Source: Berberis thunbergii
Taxonomy: Eukaryota; Streptophyta; Magnoliopsida; Ranunculales; Berberidaceae
Reading direction: 5' to 3'
Assembly: GCA_003290165.1 (NCBI GenBank)
Contig: QNQO01006987.1
Location: forward strand, 496,001 to 560,000
Length of the DNA: 64,000 nt
The notes beneath the pieces were generated by a model. That model searched no databases. It saw only the letters and a program-made list of their open reading frames with translations, and was not told the origin of the DNA. The translations under genes were made by a program, and so were the position numbers. Positions 10,888-22,318 of the stretch are shown piece by piece. The stretch's first letter is position 1, and each line of letters begins with the position of its first letter.

Positions 10888-11460
10888 ATGGCATACTCCA
10901 CAAATCTTCAACCTGACGACATGTTGTTCAATATTGATCCAAAGACAGCCATCAAAACAACCATACCTACTGGAAGAGAGATCCAGCGAGTCACAGTTCA
11001 AACATCTCTGACATCATGGGAAATCCCCTCGAATCCCCGAGTAGAGATGCTTATGGCTCAGATGAACAGTGTGATCGAGACAAGAGATAAGATCATTTGA
11101 AACCTGCAGGGCAGCAACTTTCGAGAAGAAATCACTCGGCTTAAGAGACAACGAGCTAACAATAGTTCCAAATACAATCAAGGAACGTCAGAAAGCCTAC
11201 AACTAAATAAGCCCAAATATGGGAGAACATTTTCTACTCTTATAGCAAGTTGGAGCAAGATTCTTGAAGCCATGGCAGGAAAAAAAATGTCAAATGGTCG
11301 CCGAGGATAAGAGGAGATTCGGAAAAGTGAAGCAAGAGTACACACTTCCTTTTCCACAATGACTACGACCATGATACCGAGGATTGTCGCAGCCTAAAAG
11401 ACGAAATTGAACACCATATCAAAGAAGGACAACACAAAGAGTTCGTCGAACTCAATGGCG
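10888..11460 (+). pseudogene. gag of element A
   Basis: The open part (10888-11100, 70 codons) begins MAYSTNLQPDDMLFNIDPKT and stops at TGA 11098. The homologous reading then continues in the same region: NNSSKYNQGTSESLQLNKPK, YGRTFSTLIAS, then a Cys/His block FHNDYDHDTEDCRSLKDEIE near 11345-11410. The last block is the usual end of gag in Tat elements (C, H, H, C spacing). The whole gag is about 190 codons, much shorter than the several hundred usual for the family, so its centre is deleted. Copy B at 37725-38261 is similar but less interrupted. Confidence 0.75.
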
Positions 11461-11847
11461 AAACAATCATTTCAAATGAACAAGCAAAAAGAAACAATCT
11501 ACATCTTGCATGGCACAGGCAAGGAAAAAACAATCAAATCAATCCAGGAAGCGCATAGTTAGAGACTTACGTTCAAAACTTAAATTCAAATAACCATCCA
11601 CACAGCGTACAAGAACAATGCAGCGTTCTGCATGGCCTTGGAATAATAAAAGGGGACCAAATAGCAGCCCGGAAGTGTCATTTTGCTGCTATAAAAACTC
11701 CCCACAAATAGCAATTACTACAATGACTGGAAAAGTTTTCACAGCAACCTAATGAAACGAGTTCGGATTCTCCGAACGACAATATGGCTCCAACCAGTCC
11801 ATGAGATCAACCCAACACCGGGCAACCAGAAGAACAAACGGTCAAGG

Positions 11848-13262
11848 TCTACTTAAACAATGAAGCAGAAAATGCAGTCTGAATCGACACAAAAATCCAA
11901 CCTGAACTCTCAAAGGAGCTGATACAACTACTAAAAGATAACCAAGATGTTTTCACGTGGACAATGGAGGACATGGTGGGAATAGATCCATCCATCATTT
12001 CCCATAAATCGCAAGTGAATCCAGATAGGAAACAGGTTCGACAAAAAAGAAGGTCGGTGGCCCTGGAACGCAATTAGGCGATAAACGAAAGTGCACCGAC
12101 TACTCAGCGCAGGAATGATAAGAAAAGCTCATTATCCGGATTGGTTGGCGAACATTTTACTAGTAAAAAAGAAGAACGAGAAATGGAGGGTATGCATGGA
12201 TTACACTGAAACCAACCCCAAATACAGCTTCCCACTTCCACGAAAATATCAAATAGTTGACGCAACCACGGGGCACGAAATGTTGAGCTTCATGGACGCG
12301 TATTCCGGGTATAATCAAATACAAATGTACCCCCCTGGACAAAAAACATATTTCAGAATGAAAATGGATACGTACTGTTATCGAGTAATGCCTTTCAGAC
12401 TGAAGAATGCGGGAGTAACGTATCAACGGCTAGTAAACATGATGTTTAGATATCAAATCGGCAAAATGATGGAGGTTTGCATCGACAATATGCTCGTCAA
12501 AAGCTCACGCGGAATAGACCATTTTACAGACCTCGAATGGGCTTTCTCCCAGCTTCAGAAGTACAAGATAAATCTAAACCCAGATAAATGCACATTTGGA
12601 ATAAAGTCAGGGAAGTTCCTTGGGTACATGGTCAACCAACGAGGAATTGAAGCCGATCAAAAATAGATACAAGAACTTCTCAACATGCAATCACTGACAA
12701 ACATAAAAGGTGTTTAAAGTTTAAACGGGAAGATAACAGTTTTGAACAGATGTATCTCCAGATCATCAGACAAGTGTCTGGCCTTCTTCAAAATCTTGAA
12801 GGGAAACAAAGTATTTGAATGGAATGACGAATGCAAGAGAGCCTTCCAAAGCCTTAAGACTTACATGGGAAGCACGAAGCTGCTAACAAAATCAAACACG
12901 GGATAAACGCTATATCTGTACCTATCAGTATCCAACCACGAGATGAGTTCAGCACTGATACGAGAGGAAAAGGGGGTGCAAAAACCAGTTTACTACATCA
13001 GCAAAACACTCATAGATGCAGAGATCAACTATCCGGCCCTGTAAAAACTAGGCTCCTCCTAATCGTGTCTTCAAGAAAACTGCTACCATACTTCCAAGCA
13101 CACCCGATCACGGTTATGACCGAAAAACCTCTTCGATCGGTGTTACACAAACTGGTCCTGTCGTGAAGAATGGTGAAGTAAACGACGGAGCTCGGACAAT
13201 TTGACATCAGCTATGCCCGTAGAACTACTATCAAAACTCAGACAATAGCGGATTTCATTTCC
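11848..13262 (+). pseudogene. Reverse transcriptase and first RNase H of element A
   Basis: RT copies retroelement RNA into DNA. An RT reading begins near 11848 (KELIQLLKDNQDVFTWTMED) and has an open stretch 12091-12666 with NEKWRVCMDYTETNP, SFMDAYSGYNQIQMY and VMPFRLKNAGVTYQRLVNMM. The catalytic box expected as YIDD is CIDN at 12478-12489, so one catalytic Asp is lost. The RT-linked RNase H follows after a stop at 12664-12666 (LYLSVSNHEMSSALIREEKG, then KPVYYISKTL near 12985) with more stops. There is an in-frame TGA at 11880-11882 before RT, at the same place as in copy B (39451-39453). The preceding protease domain is missing: a reading that should pass through it jumps at about 11635. Confidence 0.85.
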
Positions 13263-13317
13263 TAGTTCACGGGAAGCAACAACCAGCCCGAGGATAAAAA
13301 AAAAGAACAGAACAACC

Positions 13318-13765
13318 CAAACCGATCCTTCAATGATGGATCCTCCGCTGTGATGGGGCGTTCAACGAGACAGGAAACAGAGTCAGATTAGTCTTATACA
13401 ACTCAGAAGGCATTGCATTAGAAAATGAGATAAAGTTCAGTTTTAAAGCCTCCAATAATGAAGCCAAATACAAATGTATGATTGCAGGGCTGCAGTTAGC
13501 AAAACACTTGGAAATAAAGGACATTAGTGTCTTTACCAACTCCAGGCTGGTGGTCAATCAACTGAACGGTAAGTTCTAGGTAAACGACATCAGGATGAAA
13601 TCCTACCATCAGAAAACCATAGAGCTGATAGAAGGCTTCTGAAGTGCTACCATTCGACAATGCGCATGAACAGAAAACAAAAGAGCTGATGAGCTAGCAA
13701 AAGAAGCCTCAACAACAAAGGATAATGAAAACTCGCTCATCATAACACAATGAAGCTCCATACTC
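13318..13765 (+). pseudogene. Second (plant/archaeal-type) RNase H of element A
   Basis: Reads WILRCDGAFNETGNR (D motif), then FKASNNEAKYKCMIAGLQLA (E motif) and ISVFTNSRLVVNQLNG, where the Ser/Asp-type third position is Asn. The tail has NKRADELAKEASTT with the last Asp. This is the additional RNase H known from Tat-lineage elements, thought to have been acquired independently of the RT-linked one. The core (about 75 codons) is in one frame; stops occur after VNQLNGKF. In copy B the core is deleted. Confidence 0.8.
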
Positions 13766-13794
13766 GAGAATCAATCAGAAAAAACATGTGCCAT

Positions 13795-15030
13795 AAACCA
13801 AGGAACCAATTGGACGACTCCAATCCTGACGTATATTTTAAACGGGGAACTCCCAACAGATAAGACGGAAGTTAGGAAACTACGAAATCGGGTAGTAATA
13901 TACACAATGATCAATGACAAATTATACAGGAGGTCTGCCTCGAGCCCATTACTAAGGTGTTTTGCACCAGGAGATATTGAATATGTCCTGCAAGAAATAC
14001 ACCACGGCATATAAGAAAATCATCCGGGAGGAAGAACATTAGCACACAAAGCTCTCACATATATTATTGGTCAACGATGCAAGCGGATGCTTAGAAGCCA
14101 GTTTGTAAATTAGACAAATGCCAAAGATTCACCCCATACACTCACATGCTTGGACAAAATTCGATCCCAATGAGCAGCCCTTGGCCATTTGCACAATGGG
14201 GAATGGACATCGTAGGACCACTCCCAACATCCGATAAAAAGAAGTTTCTTCTCGTCGCAGTGGAACACTTCACCAAATGGGTAGAAGTAGAGCCCCTTAT
14301 GACGATAGGGGAAGCACAAGTCGAGAAACTTCTGTGGAGAAACATCATATGCATATTCGGGATCCCAAGAGTAATTGTCACGGACAATGGGAGGCAATTC
14401 GAAGGCAAAAAGGTGAGGGAGTTGTGTGAGAACCTAAATATCCAGCAACATTTCTCTACGCCAGCTCATCTACAAGCTGAGGTCACTAACAGGACAATCT
14501 TGGAGGCAATCAAAAGAAGACTCAAGGCAGCGAAAGGACTATGGACATCTGAATTACCTGTTGTCCTGTGGGCGTACAGAACAACAAAACGAACTCCAAC
14601 AAGAGAAACACCTTTCACCATAGCTTTCGGGTTAGAAGCAATGGTACCCGTAGAGATCGGAATGCTGATGTTTCGAACCGAAGAATTTCGCGTCGAAAAC
14701 AACGGCGAAGCATTAAGAGTTGGGCTGGATCTCCTCAAAGAAAAACGAAAAGCAGCCTTGATTAAGACAACAGACTATCAGCATCGCATGGCAGGGTACT
14801 ACAACAAAAAGGTGCGAATCTAATCCTTGAACGTCGGTGATTGGGTGTTGCAAAAAGTACAACTAAACACGAAATAGCTCGGCGCGGGCAAACTCAACCT
14901 GAACTAGGAAGCACCATACCGGGTAACAAAAATCAACAGACCAGGAACACACTGGTTAGAAGACAAATGGGAGAAAAGATACCTCGACCATGGAATGTAG
15001 AACACTTGATAAAGATATTATCCATAGAAT
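13795..15030 (+). pseudogene. Integrase of element A
   Basis: Integrase inserts the DNA copy into the genome. The zinc-binding part is at about 13960-14120 (CFAPGDIEYVLQEIHH, then HPGGRTLAHKAL), with stops. The core is open over 14146-14823: GMDIVGPLPTSDKKKFLL (first Asp), VIVTDNGRQFEGKK (second Asp) and QAEVTNRTILEAIKRR (Glu). Four to five residues usually present just before QAEV are missing, so the catalytic loop is shortened. After a stop at 14821 the C-terminal segment continues in the sequence (GDWVLQKVQ, then VTKINRPGTHWLEDK and PWN-EHL) as in Tat elements. Not functional. Confidence 0.85.
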
Positions 15031-15477
15031 ATCTTTCTCTCAATTTCAAAACAACAAAAGTCTTATCAAGACAAAAAGTTAGATTAAAACATACTCGAGA
15101 AAAACACTCAGCATGACTAGAATATCGAGCAAACACAAATACATATGTTGGACGAACGAGTCAGACATAAAAACTTTTGGCCTGATCAACCACGAAGTAA
15201 TAAAGTACCAAGACATAAGAGCCGGACATTCACGTCGACTGTAATGTGCGACATTGTAATCCAAATGAGAAACATGAGTAAACTACAACTTCCATATGAC
15301 TAGAATGTTGAGTATCGAAGCCACTCATAAAAATCCGGACAACCAAATTCGAAAATCTCCCAGAAGTGTCATAAATAAAAACTAAACAAGCTAGACATAC
15401 GGGACACAAAAATGCAAAATAATAAATTTTCCATTTATCTTCTAAAAAAAGAGATTACAAAAAGAAGAAAACAACTA

Positions 15478-17482
15478 CTAAGAAGAGGAATCAGTGTCGT
15501 GAACAGCGTCTTCAACATGCTCCTCGACATCCAGATCACCCATTGAATTCATAACAACTTCCTCGACATCATCAAATTCCTACTCAGTAAAAGCAACGAT
15601 ATGGGGACATGTCCAAACCTTGCGTCTCCATGAAGTCCAGGAACTCGTTGCGACCCTTGATCACTCTTTTAAAATCTGCGGGACTTCGCTGCCTTTAGCT
15701 TCTCAGTAATAGTCGACAGCTCGGCTTGGGTTGACAATAACTCTTTGTCATCATCGGCAAGTTTAGCAGAGAACGCTGATTTAGTCTCTACGAACTCAAA
15801 ATTTAGCTCAACGATGTAAACAGTAGCAACCTTAAGCTTGACAGAACACTCTTCGATGGAATTTGCGACCCTCTAATGCTCCGTGCACTGTGTTGTCAAC
15901 AAATCCAGCCGATGGAGAACATGGAAAAGGACCAGAATGTGTCCTGAAAGCTTCCGCTCGATGTGCGTAGCCTGATCGTAAAACGCCTTACAATCAGACT
16001 CCATGACAGCTGCATAAGTGAAATGCATCATCCCCTTCATAAGATGCTGGAGGCCATCAGTAATGTGACGACGTGGGTGACGCATGGGCATATAAGTTTT
16101 GTTAACCAACCGCCCGTGATAGTCGCCAATAAGATTGCGAGCATTGTCTTGCACATTTGCCTCAAAAGGCCAGAAGGTCTCACCACTAGCAGAAGAAGTG
16201 GGGTGAGACGCAGGAGTAGTAGGAGATCCCTAAGTCCCAGCCACGAAGAAAGAAACAGTAAGCTTGTGGTCTCGAATGTGGGCAACAACTTGAACTTCTA
16301 CTGACGAATCATACTCGAAGTCATCCAAGGTCTTAGTACTCTTCGAATTTTCTGACAGCCAAACACCTAGCTAAAACATTTTATTCTCGATAACGCGCGA
16401 ATTGTCAATCAAGAGGCCGACAGAGTTTGGCAAGCCATAAAAAGCAACAAGTTTTTCTCATGGTCATCCAGACGACGAGAAACTTCCTTCTTACTTATCT
16501 CGAGAAATTGATTTACCTCCTCCTCCTCACGTGCAAAAGAATCATCCCCCAAACCACGACCCCCTTTCTGAAGAGAGGCAAGATGAGAAGGAGTCTTGGC
16601 GGATTCAAAAATGGAAGAAACATGTTTTTTTCCTTTTCAAAACACGGCTAGAGCTGACGGCCGATACCTTGGAGGGACCAGGAGGCCTAGGAGCTTTCAT
16701 TTTCTTAACAATTGAACTAGTGTTCCTAGGACCTCGAGCAGATGCAAAAGCGGGAACTCTTGCATCACCAACACGCGTAACAGTAACCTCTGTAGCGAGG
16801 CCAGCCCTACCCAGTGAAAGCAGACCACCATGGACAATGGCGTCCGTAGTAAGGAAATCATCCACCGGTACTTGGGGAAGATCACAAAAATGATTGCAGA
16901 ACTCCTGCTTTTCTAAAGACATTGATAGCTCAACCTTTTTAGGCTCCCGGACTGATCGCAGAATCTGATTCCCGCGGAACCTAAAGTGGTTGGAAGAAAG
17001 AGAGGCGTAGAACCAAGACCTCGACCAGCCGACATACTCTTCTCCCATGTACTCAAAGTAAGAAGGAGAACGCAGGGGACAGGTGTAACTAGGGTCTACG
17101 CTGAATTCTACCAGAGAGTGCAAAACCCTAACATTCATAGGGATACGAGCTGAGACAGCCCTCGCAAAGGTTGAAATCATTATCTTCCAACCATTAGAGA
17201 CCAATTGAGCCGAAGCAATTCCAACCAAATCCAATTACTCCCAGACGATAGTGGGAGTCGGAAGCCTAAAATCGGAATGGAACATACCAGGATTCAAAGT
17301 AATGTATCCATGCCTAGGGCGACAAGGACTGTCACCCTTTTCGGGGAGAACAATCTCTAGATCGGTTGGCAACGAGTAGTCATGATGAATGTTGTCCAGA
17401 GTCGCACGTGTTGCCCTATTAGGCATAAGAAAGCTTCACAAGCATTAAGGGCATCGCCACCCAAAACCTTGGAGTTAGACAT
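15478..17482 (-). pseudogene. Antisense additional ORF of element A (Tat-type aORF)
   Basis: A long minus-strand coding region lies between integrase and 3' LTR, where Tat elements often carry an extra ORF. The longest open part (16605-17234) reads LVSNGWKIMISTFARAVSAR, GWSRSWFYASLSSNHFRF, DFLTTDAIVHGGLLSLGRAG and a basic tail. It looks like the 'putative gypsy type transposon' domain (Transposase_28). Upstream frame 17235-17426 joins across a single stop (TAA at 17235-17237) where copy B has TAC. Downstream parts match copy B's coiled coil and an acidic end (EFDDVEE, then VHDTDSSS and stop at 15478-15480). A short N-terminal frame starts at ATG 17482 (MSNSKVLGGDALNACEAF) and is offset from the next frame. 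Function unknown; nuclear or regulatory roles have been guessed for such ORFs. Confidence 0.65.
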
Positions 17483-17569
17483 GATTGCAGAACGAGTGCA
17501 AGGAATCAAAAGATTAACAATCATAAAATGATAAGATGCAGAAGGAAGCAGGGTATACAAAAAGCTTCT

Positions 17570-17579
17570 CCTTTTATAG
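17570..17579 (-). promoter_or_regulatory. TATA box for the antisense ORF, copy A
   Basis: On the minus strand the sequence reads CCTATAAAAGGAG. It lies about 93 bp upstream of the antisense ATG at 17482, which would leave a short leader of about 60 bp. Copy B has CTTATAAAAA at the matching place (44931-44940). Conservation in both copies supports use as a promoter; no transcript data are available. Confidence 0.55.
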
Positions 17580-17785
17580 GAATGGACAACGAAATGACCG
17601 TTCTTGGAGAACATGCAAACTGTGACAACCGCACAAGATCCCAGAAATCATTCCAAAACGAATAGATGGATGGAACAACGGAGAGAAAACAACAGCGACA
17701 GATAGCAAGAGTACTAACCAAGCCGTAATGTTGCAATCAAAAAGCAAAACTGCGACACAGTTAGTGGATATTTGAATATACCCAC

Positions 17786-17797
17786 TAAGGGAGGAGT
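17786..17797 (+). promoter_or_regulatory. Polypurine tract, element A
   Basis: TAAGGGAGGAG lies just before the 3' LTR and is the expected plus-strand primer site. In copy B the matching tract is an extended G run at 45139-45148. Confidence 0.75.
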
Positions 17798-17800
17798 AGC

Positions 17801-18345
17801 TAATGATACATCAAAATAGACTGATTATCACGGTCGTACACGTGGCATAAAAACCCATCACAATAATACATCGCCAATCAATTAGGTCAACTCATAAAGC
17901 CAGGAAGAATGAGGCCAATTATAGAGGCCTAGACTAGGCCCGCCACTGAGGAGACGTAAACATGACCCAAATCCAAGCTCAAGCGAATCAAAGCCCGAAT
18001 CCGGGCCCTATACGAGTTCTCTCATAAATAAGAGGAACGTTGCACTAAAAAGAGTTATGGAGGGAGTTACGCCTCCCCGAACGCATCTCCATAAAGGAGG
18101 AGACCTCGTTGTGCCTCACATGCTTAAGTCATGCAGAGTTGATCACAAGCATTATAAAAGTTAAAGAGAACATTCAACACAGGTATGCAACTTTAACTGA
18201 GTTTTGTCCAGATTTACATCCTTATTCCAACAGAGTTATTGACTTAAGCATCGGAGTGCCTTCGGCTACCAACAAGATGGGCTTTGACAGTCTAACAGTT
18301 GTTTTGCAGGTCAAACACACAAAAGAACGATTTTTGGACACATCA
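17801..18345 (+). repeat. 3' LTR of element A
   Basis: Starts TAATGATACATC (first TG mutated to TA; copy B has TGATGATACATC) and ends ACACATCA. It has the plus-strand TATA CATTATAAAAG at about 18150 and keeps the roughly 30-bp block that the 5' LTR has lost. The flank TTATC at 18346 partly matches the left flank ATATC. Confidence 0.88.
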
Positions 18346-18350
18346 TTATC

Positions 18351-20561
18351 AATGGCTCATTTGCTATTATTCCATTCCTTGATGTTCCTCAATCCTGGTT
18401 TTTGATCTTCTATTTCATTGAAAGGTAGTTTGAACAAACTTTGTCATTGCCACCCTCACAAGATTTTCCTCACGTGTACTTCCCCATCAAATGCAACACA
18501 CGTGTGTGGTTGTAAATGAAACAGTTAATGCATTTACATCTCTCACCACAAAACTCAAAGACATTACCGGGGACAACCTACACTAACATATAGGAGATAT
18601 ATTCATTACCAAAACTAAAAACTAAAAATATTAGAGCTATCAAAAGAAACCGCTCCTTTACATATTTATGAGGCTAGGGGTCCCTACACAATTAAAAGAA
18701 ATGAAGTTCTCATAGAAAAAATAAGCCACAAACTCGAATGCAAGGTCTCTTTCTTTTTTAATATGTTTGTTGTTAATTTGAATGAACTTGTCAAAGTTTG
18801 AGGGAAACATCAAATTAGGAGGGCCCTTCCTTAATTTATTGCTCATGTCCATTCCTTGGTTATACATATAAAGATTTTATTGATTCCATTCTTCTCATTT
18901 CCTTTTCGCTTTTTTTTCCTCCATGTATTTTCTAATCCTCTACGTTTCACTTTCTAGGACTTTCTTACATTTACATGCATGCAGGTAGCCACCTACATTA
19001 TGATGTTTGTGGCATTGAATACGCCATTTCTGATTGTACCATAATAATCCCACTTCATCTCATTCTAATCATCTCCTACACGTTGCCCGAACTCTCACCC
19101 TAGATCCTTGATGGTCTCTTGCACGCACCAGAAGAAGCATATGAAGGCACCCCTAAACAATTCAAGGCCTGATTTTTTATTTGCCAAATGCACAAAAAAA
19201 GTATATCAAGATTCAAGACTTAACCAAATAAATAAGCAAGAAAAGGGACTTAACCAAATAAATAATAAATAAATAAATAACGGCGAAAATTAAATGACAA
19301 AGAAAAGGGACTTAACCAAATAAATAAATAAAAAAGAATAGAGTTTTGTGAATTAGGACTTCAAATCGCAAGAAAATCGAAGGGAATACGAGAGATGGAG
19401 AAAAGGATGGTTGATTGTTGGAATGTTGGAGAAGGCGAGGGTGGCTGCTGGCTGGTCGATCTGTGAGGCCAAGGGTGGTTGTGTCTTGTTGCGGTTGTAT
19501 TATTCTCTCCATACAATCAGGGAAAGGGGGGTTAGGTCCAAGTTTTAACCAAAGTCAAAAGTCAAATTTGACTTTGACTCAACAAAAAAAATAACGACCG
19601 ACCCCCCCCCCCAGTGCACTTAGGCATGCCCCGACTATATTGATTTGTTAAAAACTTTGTCCCTAAAACACTTCCATTATGTAACTTGTGTAGCATACAC
19701 AAGTAAGTTTTCTTATCATCCATTCATTCATGTCACTTTGTATCCCCAAAATAAAGTCTACGTATGACCTTAGATGCCAAAATTATAGTTCTATGCCTAG
19801 ATAGTTGAAACTACAATATACAAAACATTGCTAAATATTAATCACTTATCAAAAAGTCAAAAGCTATCTATGTACTATAAGTATCGGCTAGCTCTAAAAT
19901 CATAGGAAGCCATCCCTAGTGTCAACATCATCATGAAAATCATTTCTCAAATTGTAAAACCTAGGTGTTGTATGGTATTTTTTTTCTTTCTAAAAACTAC
20001 TCTAAAACACGCACATTTTTTTAACGCCAAAGGATGGTTGGTATATGCAGGAAAAAAAGAGTGAAAATTGAAAAAATTTCCTTTTTAAGTGGTTGGCCAG
20101 AGTATATCGTGGGACACATATCTTACGATATAATGATACATATGCAAAACCAATATGTCTCTTAGCCCTATTGATATGTTACATATAGCACGGCACAAAT
20201 AACTATGGTTACATGAAAAGTCAAGCTAAAAACAACACATTTAAGTAGCATAGAAGATATTTTATTCGTACAACCATATCATTGGACTACCACTACAACA
20301 CGAGTAGTTGACTATCTCTATTGATTCAGAGTTGTGAAGTCTACCCTTGTCTGTTCAAAGATATTCTGCACATAGGTACTGAAACGGTCTATACCCACTA
20401 TCCTTGACTTCTTTTTGTTGGAAATATACCCTTTTTTGTTAAAGTTCGTGAACCAAAAGGAGAAAACCACTCCAACTATGTTTAATTGTAATATTTTACC
20501 TATCAAGATGAAGATTGTCGAAGTGATGCTTGCTTGCATTTCATTATTTGACCATGTCTTT
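18351..20561. other. Gene-free stretch between element A and the CACTA element
   Basis: No recognisable gene. It contains an ACTTAACCAAATAAATAA block three times (19219, 19249 and 19310 regions), a short palindrome GTCAAATTTGACTTTGAC near 19560 and a C run near 19600. The short minus-strand frames carry no domain resemblance. Confidence 0.45.
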
Positions 20562-20582
20562 CACTACAAGAAAAAGTTAATA

Positions 20583-20710
20583 TAGCGGCGGTTATTTAGC
20601 GACGGTTAGAAAAACCCGCTGCTAAATACTTTATTCAACGACGGTTAAATAACCGTCGCATGATAATATAATGTAACGACGGTTATTGTTAATTGGCGAC
20701 GGTTGTAACT
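20583..20710. repeat. Left subterminal repeat array of the CACTA element
   Basis: Units of GCGACGGTTA/AACCGTCG occur about six times within 130 bp in both orientations (for example TTAGCGACGGTTAG and AACGACGGTTAAATAACCGT). In this superfamily such motifs bind the element's own DNA-binding protein. The mirrored array is at 25595-25860. Confidence 0.85.
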
Positions 20711-21127
20711 GTCAGGATACGATTTTTTTTTCTTTGGTGCAAATAACATCCCAATTGGGTGCAAATAGCATCCCGGTTGGGGTTTTTTTCTACCTTTTGT
20801 CGATCTAAACAGAAGAAGAAAAATGAAGGGTTTGAAACCTCTCAAAACCCTCATTCCATTTTCATCCAAAAAGTTGATTTGCTCGTTCAATTCTCCCCAA
20901 AAGTTAGGGTTTTTTTCCCTTATATCGTTGGATCTAAAACAGTTAGAATCGAACATTATCACCGAGATTTATCCAAGTTCTTGGAGTTTGAGAGTTCCAG
21001 ATTTGTTTCTTTGTTTTCCAGGTTTGATTTCGGTGAAATTTATATTTGATTATTTTCTCGATTAACGGTGTTAGATCGGCTTAGTTTTGGTTGATTTTTA
21101 AACGATTTTTAACTCTTTGTGATCAAG

Positions 21128-21592
21128 ATGGAAGAGGAGAGACCGTCAGTTTCGATTAGCAATGCTCAGTGTAGACGGTGAAGCCATCGAAGCTCAATTC
21201 GTAGAGCTCTGCAAGGTAAAACCTTTCTGTTGCTGTGATTTGTTATTTCCGTATTTGTTTCTTGATTGTACTGAGACTGAGATATGATTTCAGACTGGTT
21301 TGGCGCTTGATGAGAACCTCTTCGAACAAGCGATGAGGTTGTTCAAAGAAACCTAATGTTTTTCAGTTCAAGTTCATTGATATTCCCCTTTTTGTGAATT
21401 TTTTAGTTAGGGTTTGTGTTTTTTGAATTGATGGAATTGTTAATTTGATTTCAGTCGGAATGGTTTTGGCTTGTGTTTATTGTTTATTTGGTGAGGAGAT
21501 TAAGTGAGGGGAATATGGAGAATGGAAGTCAGGAGGGTGAACAAAGTGAATTCAATTTATGCCAGATCATGAAGGCCACAAAGCCTGATCTT
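21128..21592 (+). pseudogene. RBR: Captured RBR (retinoblastoma-related) exons 1-3
   Basis: Plant RBR restrains E2F factors at the G1/S transition. Three exon pieces with plausible splice sites match its N-terminus. Exon 1 has ATG 21128-21130 and ends VDGEAIEAQFVELCK before GTAAAA at 21216. Exon 2 starts 21294 after TTTCAG with TGLALDENLFEQAMRLFKET. Exon 3 starts about 21455 after TTTCAG with EWFWLVFIVYLVRRLSE and QSEFNLCQIMKATK. A frame break between the ATG and VDGEA and a stop after KET make it non-coding as it stands. The stretch 20880-21127 is probably captured 5' leader. Only about 120 of roughly 1000 residues remain. The pocket domains are absent. The match is from remembered family motifs, not a search. 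Confidence 0.72.
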
Positions 21593-21593
21593 T

Positions 21594-22318
21594 GACTTAA
21601 AACAAACATTCTTGGTGCAATTAGAGATGGTTCTTTTGTCAAGATGGGCATTGTTGGTGAACCAGTTGACAAGCTCTTTCTATGGGGTCATTCATCATGT
21701 ACTTTGCATAACAGTCACCCTCCAAAGGTTCTTATTTTTGGTGGTTTTGGAGGCTTAGGAAGACATGCACGAAGAAATGATACTTTAATGCTTGACCCCC
21801 TTTCTGGTATTTTAGAAGCTATTACGATTGAGGAGCCACCATCTCCACGCTTGGGTCACATCTTCAATGATTGGAGGATCTCTTTTTGTTATTGGTGGTC
21901 GTTGTGATCCTACAAAGATTCTGAATGATGTTTAGGTCTTCAATACAGATAAGAAGAAGTGGGCGTTACTGAAGCGTGCTAGCGTTGTGTTCCATCCTAG
22001 GTGATCCCTTGAGCACAATTATTTTTTATGACTTCCAGTTACATGCTTTTCTGAGTTGGTCATTAATCTTCTGTCATTGGCTCCACTCTCTCGTGTAAAT
22101 ATTTACATGGTTTAATTTTAAGACAATTTTTATTCAGGAAGGTAAAATTTTAGCTCCACTAAATTGTTTGCTTGCCCAAACTATTCTATTGATCACTTTT
22201 CAGCAATTTCTTATTCTAATTTGCAAGCTAATTGAACATTATGTGATTATTGATGGAACATATAATATATGTTTGCAGGCACCGGCATGTTGCAACAGTT
22301 GTAGGGAGAAAGATATAT
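21594..22318 (+). pseudogene. Captured kelch exons of a wybutosine-synthesis (TYW2/3/4-like) gene
   Basis: Directly after the RBR piece, a frame (longest 21644-21907) reads GIVGEPVDKLFLWGHSSCTL, then KVLIFGGFGGLGRHARRNDT and GILEAITIEEPPSPRLGH, the kelch region of plant tRNA wybutosine-synthesizing proteins (fused TYW3-kelch-TYW2 type that modify tRNA-Phe next to the anticodon). After a frame change it continues SLFVIGGRCDPTKILNDV and ends at 22000 before GTGATC. A second exon, 22279-22318 after TTTGCAG, reads HRHVATVVGRKIY, the next kelch repeat. The methyltransferase and transferase domains are missing. Introns are retained, so the source was genomic DNA. Other kelch genes are possible but the VGEPVDKLFLWGHS block points to this family. 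Confidence 0.7.

Larger units (their letters stand above)
10249..18345 (+). mobile_element. Tat-lineage Ty3/gypsy retrotransposon, copy A (complete, defective)
   Basis: An 8.1-kb element with two LTRs of about 546 bp and flanking 5-mers ATATC (10244-10248) and TTATC (18346-18350), a 4-of-5 target duplication. Order: LTR, gag, RT, RNase H, a second plant-type RNase H, integrase, a long antisense ORF, a polypurine tract and LTR. The second RNase H after the first, and an extra ORF between integrase and 3' LTR, are known marks of the Tat lineage. The protease region is deleted and every sense gene is interrupted. By hand count the first 156 aligned bases of the two LTRs differ at about 25 positions, so the insertion is old. 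Confidence 0.9.

Noticed and set aside
12160..12426. Minus-strand frame of 88 codons
   Set aside because: Lies opposite the RT core, whose motifs are on the plus strand.
16531..16893. Plus-strand frames of 120 and 74 codons
   Set aside because: Shadows of the antisense ORF of element A; the minus strand carries the recognisable conserved coding in both copies.
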